DNA of 64,000 nucleotides from Poseidonibacter lekithochrous (GTDB taxonomy: Bacteria; Campylobacterota; Campylobacteria; Campylobacterales; Arcobacteraceae): NCBI RefSeq assembly GCF_013283835.1, contig NZ_CP054052.1, forward strand, positions 682,001 to 746,000, given 5' to 3'. The first letter of the stretch is position 1, and each line of letters begins with the position of its first letter. This document shows, piece after piece, positions 46,267 to 55,477 of the stretch. Made by a program: the position numbers and the translations under genes. The notes beneath the pieces are model-generated. The model did not search any database and was not told where the DNA came from. It saw only the letters and a list, made by a program, of their open reading frames with translations.

Positions 46267-46874
46267 TGTTTAGTAATTTTGAGGAGGCTTTAGGTTTTAA
46301 ACTTGAAGTCTCTAATCTTCTTTATGTCTTATGTGATTATGAGACTCTTCTTAAAAAAAATATTTCCCTTGATGAATTTGTAATACTTTGTAAAAATAAT
46401 AATGTAAAACTAATTCAATATAGAGATAAAATATCATCAATTGAAGAGCAAAAAAACAATCTTTTGTTTCTAAAATCAAATTTAGATATACCAATAATTA
46501 TTAACGATAAAATCGAATTAATAGATTATGCTTGCGGAGTACATTTAGGTCAAGAAGATTTTGACAAAATACACTCAGATAAATCTTTAGCTATTAAATT
46601 AATTAGAAGAAAAATTGGAAATAAATTGTTAGGTTTGTCTACTCATAATGAGTTAGAGATTCTAGAAGCAAATGATTTAGATTTAGACATGATAGGTTTA
46701 GGTGCATATAAAAATACCAATACAAAAGATGTATCTACTGTATTGGGAAATAAAATATCATATTTAGCCAAAATATCTAAACATCCAGTTTGTGCAATTG
46801 GTGGGGTTAAGAAAGAAGATAAAATAGAAAACATTACATTTAATGTTGTAGGATCGGGATTTTATGAAAATTAA
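46266..46874 (+). CDS. Thiamine phosphate synthase-like protein
   Basis: A 202-residue TIM-barrel protein of the ThiE/TenI family. Substrate-binding blocks are visible: LIQYRDK near 50, IINDKIELIDYACGVHLGQED (about 77-97), LSTHN and GLGAYKNTNTK, and AIGGV near the end. It may act as ThiE, though the leading region is atypical. Overlaps of one and eleven bases with accD and rlmH show close translational coupling. Confidence 0.8.
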   Translation: MFSNFEEALGFKLEVSNLLYVLCDYETLLKKNISLDEFVILCKNNNVKLIQYRDKISSIEEQKNNLLFLKSNLDIPIIINDKIELIDYACGVHLGQEDFDKIHSDKSLAIKLIRRKIGNKLLGLSTHNELEILEANDLDLDMIGLGAYKNTNTKDVSTVLGNKISYLAKISKHPVCAIGGVKKEDKIENITFNVVGSGFYEN

Positions 46875-47319
46875 TATTTATGCTATTATTAAACCTTCAA
46901 GAGATGATTTTGATACTTTAATAAAGGAATTTATTAAAATGTCTTCTAAATATGCAAAAGTTGAAGTTCACTATATTTTTAATAAAAATATAGCAAAAGC
47001 TCAAACAATTGGACAAAAAGAAGCACAACAATCTTATAGTGATGTTTATGAACCTTTGCTAAAAGGTTATAATATTGCCTTAGATGTTTTAGGAAAAAAA
47101 GTTGATTCTTACAAATTTGCAGATTTAATAGATGGTAAAAATGTAATAAATTTTTTTATTGGTGGTGCCTTTGGATTCCAGCGGGAGTTTTTAAAGAAAT
47201 GTGATAGTATAATATCTCTTAGCGATTTAACGATGGCTCATAAAGTTGCAAATGTTGTCTTGACTGAACAGATATTCAGGGCACTTGCAATAAAAAATAA
47301 CCATCCATATCATAAATAA
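46864..47319 (+). CDS. rlmH: 23S rRNA pseudouridine-1915 N3-methyltransferase
   Basis: A 151-residue SPOUT methyltransferase. The knot region has NFFIGGAFGF and SLSDLTMAHKVANVVLTEQIFRA near the C-terminus, ending NHPYHK, the RlmH hallmark. It modifies helix 69 of the large ribosomal subunit. Confidence 0.93.
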   Translation: MKINIYAIIKPSRDDFDTLIKEFIKMSSKYAKVEVHYIFNKNIAKAQTIGQKEAQQSYSDVYEPLLKGYNIALDVLGKKVDSYKFADLIDGKNVINFFIGGAFGFQREFLKKCDSIISLSDLTMAHKVANVVLTEQIFRALAIKNNHPYHK

Positions 47320-47335
47320 TTTATTATATTTTTTG

Positions 47336-47341
47336 TATAAT
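47336..47341 (+). promoter_or_regulatory. -10 box of dksA-like gene
   Basis: TATAAT 28 bases before the GTG start, preceded by a T-rich run as is usual for promoters in this phylum. Confidence 0.5.
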
Positions 47342-47369
47342 GGCAAAATTTTAATTATAAGGGAATGAT

Positions 47370-47723
47370 GTGGCTAACGCGAAACAGATCGAAGAATTAA
47401 AGCAAGTACTATTAGTAAGAAAAGAGACTATTACAAATAGTATTAATGACAGTCGTGAGAGTATTGACTCTTTAAAAAACTCAGAGTGTAATGATGAGTT
47501 TGATTATGCAGAAGTTTCTAGTGATTCTTTTAAAGAAGGTATCATTGCGAATCAGCAAATTAAAGAGCTTGAAGAAATCGATGAAGCATTAAAAAGAATT
47601 CAAGTTGGAACATATGGTGTTTGTGATATGTGCGACGAATCAATTGCAATTGGTAGATTAAGAGCAAAACCATTTGCAAAGTTTTGTACACCTTGTAGAG
47701 AGATTTACGAAGTAGAAAAATAG
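47370..47723 (+). CDS. DksA/TraR-family zinc-finger protein
   Basis: A 117-residue DksA-like protein: N-terminal coiled coil (about 5-75) and a four-cysteine zinc finger, CDMCDESIAIGRLRAKP then CTPC (about 87-112). It binds RNA polymerase through the secondary channel in the stringent response. It is shorter than E. coli DksA (151), as in Campylobacter. Start is GTG. Confidence 0.9.
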   Translation: MANAKQIEELKQVLLVRKETITNSINDSRESIDSLKNSECNDEFDYAEVSSDSFKEGIIANQQIKELEEIDEALKRIQVGTYGVCDMCDESIAIGRLRAKPFAKFCTPCREIYEVEK

Positions 47724-47738
47724 TAAAAAGGATATAAG

Positions 47739-48752
47739 ATGGGTTTTAAGAAGTATGTTGTTTTTTCTATATTATTTATTGTAGCAATGTATGGCTATGT
47801 ATTTAGTTTAGAATTAGGGGATTACAAGGTTACAATACTTGATATCTCTTTAGCTTTACCAGTTGCTGTATGGATTATAGTACCAGTAGTATTATTATTT
47901 ATTGCTACAATTGGTCATATATTATTTTATGGTTTAATAAGTGTATTTAAACAAAGAGCAATAAATAAAGATAGTGAAATGATGCTTTCTTTACTTAAAT
48001 CTAATTTATTAGAAAAAAGTTTTAATAAAAGATTTAAAACAAAAGCCTTCAAAAGCTTGTCTTCAATTCTAGGTCAATTCCAATTGAGTGTTAAAGATAA
48101 TACATTCTCTTCAACTGATGAAGAATTAAACAAAATAGTTGCAAGTATTCAAGATATAAAAGTTGGAAAACACATTAATGATAAGTCATTAAAATTAAGT
48201 GAGATTTCTTCATTAGCTAATCAAAATATGATTAATAAAGTTAATGAGCAAATTGATTTTGCAGTTGATGTATTAAAGAAAACAGAAAACTATTCAGCTG
48301 AAGTTGTTAATCAAGCATTTAAAAATGTTTTAAGAGATAAAACAATGACAACTGTAAAAAAACTTTATAAAAATATCAAATTAGATAAAGAGTTAGCTAA
48401 ATTATTATTTGAGAAAGATGCTGCAAATAATGAATTTGGATTTACATCTGAAGAGATATTAAAAATCGTTAAAGATTTAAATTACACTAATGAAGATTAC
48501 TTATCATTAGCTAAGAATTATGAAACAATTTTACAACCAGATCAGATTATTGCATTATTTGAAAAGTTATCAACAGAATTAGACGAAGCAACACCTGCAT
48601 ATTTACATGTGTTATTTGAATATGAAATGATTGAAAAAATTAGAGAAGTAGTAGCGCCTTCAGCAGAGGGTGAGTTAACTGCATATAAAGCACTTTTAGA
48701 TTTAAAAGAAGCTGGAAAACACTACGACTTAGAGTCGATCTCTTATAAATAA
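47739..48752 (+). CDS. Membrane-anchored helical protein of unknown function
   Basis: A 337-residue protein with two N-terminal membrane segments (about 6-24 and 38-65) and a long soluble, mostly helical cytoplasmic part with Lys/Glu-rich segments. I do not recognise a domain. Its stop shares a base with the dus start, so it is translated with the housekeeping run. Confidence 0.8.
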   Translation: MGFKKYVVFSILFIVAMYGYVFSLELGDYKVTILDISLALPVAVWIIVPVVLLFIATIGHILFYGLISVFKQRAINKDSEMMLSLLKSNLLEKSFNKRFKTKAFKSLSSILGQFQLSVKDNTFSSTDEELNKIVASIQDIKVGKHINDKSLKLSEISSLANQNMINKVNEQIDFAVDVLKKTENYSAEVVNQAFKNVLRDKTMTTVKKLYKNIKLDKELAKLLFEKDAANNEFGFTSEEILKIVKDLNYTNEDYLSLAKNYETILQPDQIIALFEKLSTELDEATPAYLHVLFEYEMIEKIREVVAPSAEGELTAYKALLDLKEAGKHYDLESISYK

Positions 48753-49684
48753 TGGAAAAAAAGATTGATTTTAGCAAGCCCCTTGTGGTGCTTGCGCCAC
48801 TTGCTGGTTATACTGATTTACCTTTTAGATCAGTAGTTAAAAAATTTGGTGCAGATATTACTGTTTCTGAAATGATCTCTTCTAATGCTTTAGTTTACAA
48901 ATCTGAAAAAACACTTCGAATGATAGAAAAATCTCCATCTGAAGATCCATATATTGTACAAATTGCAGGAAACAATGCTGATTTAGTAAAAGAAGCAGTT
49001 CTTATTTTAAATGATATTCCGGGAATTGATGGTATTGATTTAAACTGTGGCTGTCCTGCGCCTAAAGTATTTTCACATGGTTCAGGTTCAAATCTTTTAG
49101 GAGATTTAAATAAATTAGAAGAAATTTTATCAACAGTAAAACAGTATTCAAATAAACAGTACACAACTGCAAAAGTAAGAATTGGAGTTAATGATAAAAT
49201 TCCAGTTGAAATTGCAAAGGCAGTTGAAGCTTGTGGTGTAGATTATGTTGCAGTTCATGGTAGAACAAGAGCGGGAAAATATAAAGCTCCTGTTGATTAT
49301 GATGCAATCAAAGCAATGAAAGAAGCTGTAAATATTCCAGTTATTGCCAATGGTGATATTAAAGATTATGAAAAAGCTAAAGAAGTATTAGAATATACAA
49401 AAGCTGATGGAGTTATGATTGGTCGTGGCGCTATTGGTAAACCTTGGGTATTTTATCAATTAAAACATGGTATTGATGATATTTCTGAAGAAAAGAAAAA
49501 AGAGATCATTTTAGAGCATTATGATGCTGTATTACAGTTCCATGGAGTACATGGTACAGTAATGTTTAGAAAACTATTACATTCTTACTCAAAAGGCTAT
49601 ACGGGTGCTCATGAATTCAGGGATTTAATCAATAAAATTTCTGATCCAAAAGTAATGAGAGACATGATAGAAAACTTCTTTTAA
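48752..49684 (+). CDS. dusB: tRNA-dihydrouridine synthase
   Basis: A 310-residue flavoprotein reducing uridine in tRNA. FMN-site and catalytic motifs: LAPLAGYTDLPFR, GIDLNCGCPAPKVF (catalytic Cys near 101), VAVHGRTRAGKY and ANGDI, then GVMIGRGAIGKPW. The subfamily is closest to DusB by pattern; the letter is less certain than the family. Confidence 0.92.
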   Translation: MEKKIDFSKPLVVLAPLAGYTDLPFRSVVKKFGADITVSEMISSNALVYKSEKTLRMIEKSPSEDPYIVQIAGNNADLVKEAVLILNDIPGIDGIDLNCGCPAPKVFSHGSGSNLLGDLNKLEEILSTVKQYSNKQYTTAKVRIGVNDKIPVEIAKAVEACGVDYVAVHGRTRAGKYKAPVDYDAIKAMKEAVNIPVIANGDIKDYEKAKEVLEYTKADGVMIGRGAIGKPWVFYQLKHGIDDISEEKKKEIILEHYDAVLQFHGVHGTVMFRKLLHSYSKGYTGAHEFRDLINKISDPKVMRDMIENFF

Positions 49685-49776
49685 GCCCTTTTAATAGTAA
49701 TCAAAAAATTATTTAGATAAAATATCTTATTTTATATAAAATGTATTAATTTTATATAGTTCAAAAAAGGATATAT

Positions 49777-50592
49777 TTGTCTGAATATTACTACGAATTA
49801 ACAATAAAACCTATGAAAAACTATGAACTTTTTCTGGAATTATTAACATCTCTAACTAATCAAGCCATTGAAGAAGACAACGGTACTTTAATTGCAAGAA
49901 GTGAAGAAGATTTATCAAATGTTGAATTTGGTATAACTCAATTTGCTCAAGCATTAGATACTGAATGTGAAACTAAATGTGAAAAAAAAGAAAATATTGA
50001 TTGGATTAAACAATATCAAGAATCAGTAAAATCTGTTGAAATTGGAAACTTTTTTATTAGACCATCTTGGGAAGAAAAAAAAGAAGATAAAATTGATATT
50101 ATTATCGATCCAGCATTATCTTTTGGATCAGGACATCACGAAACTACATCATCTTGTGTACAAGCAATTGATACTTATGTAAATGAAGGTTCTACTGTTT
50201 TAGATGTAGGTACTGGAAGTGGTATCTTAGCTATTGCAGCTGCTAAAAAATCTTGTAAAGTAGATATATGTGACACTGATGAAGTTTGTATTACTGATAC
50301 TACTTCAAATTTCAAATTAAACAATGTTTCTTTTGATGGATCATGGATTGGTTCAGCTAATAGTGCTTCTAAAAAGTATGATGTAGTTATTGCAAATATT
50401 GTTGCAGACGTATTAACTATGATTGCAAGTGATTTGAAGAAGTGTTTAAATGAAAATGGTATTTTAATTATTTCAGGTATTTTAGATAAACACATTGATA
50501 GAGTTAAAAATAAATTTAAAGATTTAGAACAACTAGAATTAATTCATAAAAATGAATGGGTTTCAGTTGTCTATAAAAATAAGGAGTCTTAG
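49777..50592 (+). CDS. prmA: Ribosomal protein L11 methyltransferase
   Basis: A 271-residue SAM methyltransferase for L11. The N-terminal recognition part includes IDWIKQYQESV; the SAM site is VLDVGTGSGILAIAAAK (about 147-163), and SFGSGHHETT and NIVADVL are PrmA-specific. Start is TTG at 49777 with AAAGGA upstream. Confidence 0.93.
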   Translation: MSEYYYELTIKPMKNYELFLELLTSLTNQAIEEDNGTLIARSEEDLSNVEFGITQFAQALDTECETKCEKKENIDWIKQYQESVKSVEIGNFFIRPSWEEKKEDKIDIIIDPALSFGSGHHETTSSCVQAIDTYVNEGSTVLDVGTGSGILAIAAAKKSCKVDICDTDEVCITDTTSNFKLNNVSFDGSWIGSANSASKKYDVVIANIVADVLTMIASDLKKCLNENGILIISGILDKHIDRVKNKFKDLEQLELIHKNEWVSVVYKNKES

Positions 50593-50595
50593 TTT

Positions 50596-52665
50596 ATGAA
50601 TAATAAACAACAAAACAACAATAATAATGGTGGAAACAATAATAATTTTTTTAATAATAATCCATTATTAGTTTTTGTAATTTTTTCAATTGTAACAATT
50701 TTTGCATTTAAAGCTATTTTCCCAGAAGATCAAATGGGTTCAAATGGTTCTAATTCACAAGTTCAAGCTTTTGGATCATCAAAAAATAAAACAATTGCAT
50801 ATTCTGATTTAAAGAAGTTAATTACTTCTGGTCAAATTGAATATGTTGGTATTGGAAATACTCAAATTAGAGCTATTTCAAAATCAGCTGGACAAGTTAC
50901 AGCGTATACTGCTAGAAGAGTAATCCCAGATGATACTTTAATTCCTCAATTAGAAAAAGCTGGAATTAATTATGGTGGAATTAATGAAGAGAATGTTTTA
51001 GCTGATATTTTATTTGGTTGGGTTTTACCTATTTTCATTTTCTTTGCTATCTGGATGTTTATTGCTAAAAGAATGCAAAAATCAATGGGTGGTGGTTCAG
51101 GAGGAATCCTTGGAATTGGATCTTCTAAAAAAATGATCAACTCTGAAAAACCAAATGTTAAATTTGCTGATATGGCTGGAAATAAAGAAGCAAAAGAAGA
51201 AGTACAAGAAGTTGTAGATTTCTTATCTGATCCAGAAAGATATGTAAAACTTGGTGCTCAAATTCCTAAAGGTGTTTTATTAGTAGGACCTCCAGGAACT
51301 GGTAAAACATTACTTGCTAAAGCAGTTGCTGGTGAAGCTGATGTTGAATTCTTATCTGTATCTGGTTCTGCATTCATTGAAATGTTTGTTGGTGTTGGTG
51401 CTTCAAGAGTTAGAGATTTATTTGAGCAAGCTAAAAAATCTGCTCCTGCTATTATCTTTATTGATGAAATTGATGCTATTGGTAAATCTAGAGCATCTGG
51501 TGGACCAATGGGTGGTAATGATGAAAGAGAACAAACTTTAAATCAATTACTAGCTGAAATGGATGGTTTCTCAACAGAAGCTGCTCCGGTTATTGTATTA
51601 GCAGCTACAAATAGACCAGAAGTTCTAGATCCTGCATTATTAAGACCAGGTAGATTTGATAGACAAGTTTTAGTTGATAAACCTGATTATGAAGGTAGAA
51701 TTGAAATTTTAAATGTTCATATCAAAGAAGTTAAACTTGGTAAAAATGTTGATTTAAAAGAAGTTGCTAAAATGACTGCTGGTTTAGCTGGTGCTGATTT
51801 AGCAAATATCATTAATGAAGCAGCATTACTTGCAGGTCGTGCTAAAAAAGATCAAGTTGATCCAAGTGATTTCAAAGAAGCAGTTGAGAGACAAATTGCT
51901 GGTTTAGAGAAAAAGTCTAGAAGAATTTCTCCTAAAGAGAGAAAAATTGTAGCTTATCACGAATCAGGACATGCTTTAATTGCTGAAATTACTAAAGGTG
52001 CTAAGAAAGTAAATAAAGTATCTATTGTTCCAAGAGGACTTGCTGCTTTAGGTTATACTTTAAATACTCCAGAAGAAAATAAATACTTAATGCAAAAACA
52101 TGAGTTAATTGCTGAAGTAGATACATTACTTGGTGGACGAGCTGCTGAGGAAGTATTTATTAATGAAATTTCAACTGGTGCAGGGAATGACCTTGAGAGA
52201 GCTACTGATATTATTAAATCAATGGCTTCTATTTATGGAATGAGTGATGTTGCTGGTCTTATGGTTTTAGAAAAAAGACAAAACCAATTCTTAGGTGGTC
52301 AAACACAAAAAGACTTCTCTGATGAAATGGCTAAAAATCTTGATGATCATGTTAAGACAGTTCTAAATGAAAGATATGAAGTTGTTTTAGATGCTTTACG
52401 AAACCATAAAGAAGCAATTGAACAGATGACAGCTGAGTTACTTGAAATAGAAGTTATTTCGGGTGAAAGAGTAAGAGAAGTTATCAAAGAAAATGGCGGA
52501 GTTGTTTTCGAAGATGAGGATTTACATTCTGACTCAATTAAAACTGAGGATTCAGAAACAAAAGAAACTACTGAGGAAACTAAATTTTCAGAAGAAACTA
52601 CAAAAGAAGAAGAGTCTGTTGATGTAGATGCAGATTCATCTTCAGAAGATGAAACAAAGAAATAA
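50596..52665 (+). CDS. ftsH: ATP-dependent zinc metalloprotease FtsH
   Basis: A 689-residue membrane AAA protease. Two membrane segments (about 24-41 and 135-156) flank a periplasmic domain; the AAA module has Walker A GPPGTGKT, Walker B IFIDEIDAIG and the SRH; the protease has HESGHA. The first 23 residues are unusually asparagine-rich (runs of four or five) and the C-terminus is a long Glu/Ser/Thr acidic tail (about 640-689). The ribosome-binding site overlaps the prmA stop. Confidence 0.97.
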   Translation: MNNKQQNNNNNGGNNNNFFNNNPLLVFVIFSIVTIFAFKAIFPEDQMGSNGSNSQVQAFGSSKNKTIAYSDLKKLITSGQIEYVGIGNTQIRAISKSAGQVTAYTARRVIPDDTLIPQLEKAGINYGGINEENVLADILFGWVLPIFIFFAIWMFIAKRMQKSMGGGSGGILGIGSSKKMINSEKPNVKFADMAGNKEAKEEVQEVVDFLSDPERYVKLGAQIPKGVLLVGPPGTGKTLLAKAVAGEADVEFLSVSGSAFIEMFVGVGASRVRDLFEQAKKSAPAIIFIDEIDAIGKSRASGGPMGGNDEREQTLNQLLAEMDGFSTEAAPVIVLAATNRPEVLDPALLRPGRFDRQVLVDKPDYEGRIEILNVHIKEVKLGKNVDLKEVAKMTAGLAGADLANIINEAALLAGRAKKDQVDPSDFKEAVERQIAGLEKKSRRISPKERKIVAYHESGHALIAEITKGAKKVNKVSIVPRGLAALGYTLNTPEENKYLMQKHELIAEVDTLLGGRAAEEVFINEISTGAGNDLERATDIIKSMASIYGMSDVAGLMVLEKRQNQFLGGQTQKDFSDEMAKNLDDHVKTVLNERYEVVLDALRNHKEAIEQMTAELLEIEVISGERVREVIKENGGVVFEDEDLHSDSIKTEDSETKETTEETKFSEETTKEEESVDVDADSSSEDETKK

Positions 52666-52675
52666 ATAACTATCG

Positions 52676-52705
52676 AAGTAAATAAAGCTTGTTCTTTATT
52701 TACTT
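52676..52705 (+). terminator. Terminator after ftsH
   Basis: AAGTAAATAAAG and CTTTATTTACTT pair around a six-base loop, followed by a T/C-rich run. Confidence 0.75.
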
Positions 52706-52824
52706 CTCTTTCTAAAAAAATTATCAATATCTTCTTTTAATATAAAACAATAAGCAAAATCACATTATTATATATTTATATAAACAAAATATTTTCTATA
52801 TATTTGTTAAGGATTATATAAATA

Positions 52825-55413
52825 ATGAAAAACTTCTCCATAAAAATTAAACTTATTATAATTTTTATTTTAATAAAAATAATCCCTTTATTAATAATTA
52901 CATATATCTCATATGAAGGTATTCTAAAATTAGATAAATATCTTAATACAAATGTAAAATATCTATTTAATCAAAGTAAAGAAATTATTATACGAACTGC
53001 TGACGCTTCTATAAATGATAGTATTAAAAATCTCGATAAAAAATCACAACTTACAATGGAGAGAATATCTTATGAAATAGCTAATAATTTAGCTGACTTT
53101 TTATATCAAAGAGATGAGGATATTACATTTTTATCAAAACTGGATTTAAATCAAAAAATATTAGAAAATTTTTATGAAAGTAAAAACCGTAATATTATTA
53201 CTCATGGTAAATATAAATATGATGAAAAGAGTAGTATCTGGATAAGTAATGAAAAAATTCAAAGTACAAAAAGAGAAGAGTTTGAAATACTTGATGATAA
53301 TAAAAGAAATTTTAATTTTACAGACCCTCAGAATCTTAAGCTTAAAAAAATGCCAATTTATAAAGAAGTGGTTTATTTTGATTTAAAAGGTAATGAAATA
53401 TATAAGGTTTCAAGTATTAATAAGAAGTTATTGAATATCTCGATAAAAACAAATACTTATATTAATTCAGAAGAATATTTTAATAAAATTAAGACTTTAG
53501 AAAAAGATAATATTTATGTTTCAAATGTAATTGGAGAGTATGTACCAAGTAAAATAATTGGTAGTTTTACAAAAGAAAAAGCTAAAAAATCTAATATTAA
53601 CTTTGAACCACAAAAGAGTGCCTATGCTGGAACAGAAAATCCCTTAGGTAAAAAATTCGAAGCAATTATTCGATATATAAAACCTATTTACAAAGATAAT
53701 AAGAAAATTGGATACATATCATTAGCATTAGATCATGAACATGTTATGCAGTTTACAGATACTTCTAACCCAACATCTTCTAATATTAAACAAAATATAT
53801 CTGATGCAAGTAAAGGTAATTACGCTTTTATGTGGGATAATGAAGGTCGTAATATTTCTCATCCTAGGGATTATTTTATTGTTGGTTATGATTCTAGTAC
53901 AGGTAAACCTCAAATGCCTTGGTTAAGTGCTAAAACAAATAAAGAGTTTGAAGCTTCAAATCAGAATATTAATGAATTTTTAAATAATTATAAGACTTTT
54001 GATAATCAAAGTTTAAAAGAAAAACCAAATATAAAACAATTAAAAGAAAAAGGTTATGTAGGTTTAGATTGTAGATATTTAAATTTTGCACCTCAATGTC
54101 AAGGTTGGATGCAGGTAACACAAAATGGAGGATATGGATCTTTTTTAATTTATTGGAGTAATGTTTGGAAATTAACAACTGCTGCGACAATACCATATTA
54201 TACGGGACAATATGCTAATAGTAAAAGAGGTTTTGGATTTATAACAATTGGAGCTAATGTTGAAGAGTTTCATGCCGCTGCAAATAAAACAAAAGTTGAT
54301 GTTAATAAAATATTAGAAGAACAATCTAATAAAATGAAGATGATAATAAATGACAATGAATTACAAATTGAAAAAGTGATTATGTCTTTATTAAATGAAT
54401 TAACTATTGTAACAATATTAATGCTTCTAATTATTATTGTAATTGCCTTATGGTTATCAAGTTATATTAGTAAAAAAATTGAAAAACTTTTAATTGGAAC
54501 TACTCAATTTGCCAATAATGACTTAGATTATAGAATTAAAATAACTTCTCAAGATGAAATTGGGAAATTAGAAAAATCCTTCAATACTATGGCAATCAAA
54601 ATTCAAACTTTACTTGAAAAAGAAAAAAAATTAAATGAAAGTCTTGAACAAAAAGTTGAAACTGAAATTAAAAAACAAAGAGAACAAGAACAAATATTAA
54701 TACAACAATCTAGATTTGCAAGTATGGGGGAGATGATTGGTAATATTGCACATCAATGGAGACAACCACTAAATGCATTAGGTCTTGTTATTCAAAATAT
54801 TCAAGTCTCATATAAAATGGGAGATTTAGATGAAAAGTTTTTAGATAACTCTGTAAAAAAAGCAAATTTACTTACCTCTTCAATGTCAAATACTATTGAT
54901 GACTTTAGAAGTTTTTTTAAAACAAATAAGATAATAGAACAATTTGATCTTCATGATTCAATTGAGGATAGTTTGGAGTTAATAGAATCAACATATAATT
55001 ATCATGAGATTAAACTTGTTAAAAATTATTTGGATAAACATATAATTATTAATGGTTATAAAAATGAATTCTCACAAGCTTTATTAAATTTATTGAATAA
55101 TGCAAAAGATGCACTTTCAAATATTGACTTAGAAAATAAAGAAGTTGTAATATCTTTATATATTGAAAATAATAATGCTATTATTGATATATCTGATAAT
55201 GCGGGTGGAATACCTGCTTTAGTTATAGATAAGATATTTGATCCCTATTTTACCACAAAAGAAGAAGGTAAAGGAACAGGAATTGGTCTTTATATGAGTA
55301 AGGTAATTATAGAAAATAATATGAATGCAAAACTTATTGCAAAGAATGAAAATAAGGGTGCTTTATTCAAAATAATTATTCCAATACAAGATAATGCCGA
55401 AAATAAAAATTAA
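52825..55413 (+). CDS. Large periplasmic-sensing histidine kinase
   Basis: An 862-residue kinase. One membrane segment (about 8-30), a very large periplasmic sensor (about 35-525), a second segment (about 532-553), HAMP (about 555-605), coiled coil, HisKA with IAHQWRQPLNAL (His near 646) and ATPase domain (LLNNAKDAL, DNAGGIP, GTGIGLYMS). The sensor has Cache-like features and an unusual C-terminal part with two cysteines (LDCRYLNFAPQCQGW), which may form a disulfide. The following RR-PAS-GGDEF gene is its likely partner. Confidence 0.88.
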   Translation: MKNFSIKIKLIIIFILIKIIPLLIITYISYEGILKLDKYLNTNVKYLFNQSKEIIIRTADASINDSIKNLDKKSQLTMERISYEIANNLADFLYQRDEDITFLSKLDLNQKILENFYESKNRNIITHGKYKYDEKSSIWISNEKIQSTKREEFEILDDNKRNFNFTDPQNLKLKKMPIYKEVVYFDLKGNEIYKVSSINKKLLNISIKTNTYINSEEYFNKIKTLEKDNIYVSNVIGEYVPSKIIGSFTKEKAKKSNINFEPQKSAYAGTENPLGKKFEAIIRYIKPIYKDNKKIGYISLALDHEHVMQFTDTSNPTSSNIKQNISDASKGNYAFMWDNEGRNISHPRDYFIVGYDSSTGKPQMPWLSAKTNKEFEASNQNINEFLNNYKTFDNQSLKEKPNIKQLKEKGYVGLDCRYLNFAPQCQGWMQVTQNGGYGSFLIYWSNVWKLTTAATIPYYTGQYANSKRGFGFITIGANVEEFHAAANKTKVDVNKILEEQSNKMKMIINDNELQIEKVIMSLLNELTIVTILMLLIIIVIALWLSSYISKKIEKLLIGTTQFANNDLDYRIKITSQDEIGKLEKSFNTMAIKIQTLLEKEKKLNESLEQKVETEIKKQREQEQILIQQSRFASMGEMIGNIAHQWRQPLNALGLVIQNIQVSYKMGDLDEKFLDNSVKKANLLTSSMSNTIDDFRSFFKTNKIIEQFDLHDSIEDSLELIESTYNYHEIKLVKNYLDKHIIINGYKNEFSQALLNLLNNAKDALSNIDLENKEVVISLYIENNNAIIDISDNAGGIPALVIDKIFDPYFTTKEEGKGTGIGLYMSKVIIENNMNAKLIAKNENKGALFKIIIPIQDNAENKN

Positions 55414-55477
55414 TTAATAAATATTCTCTTAATATAAATGTAGTTAAAATAATTATATATAAATAAAAAGATTACAT

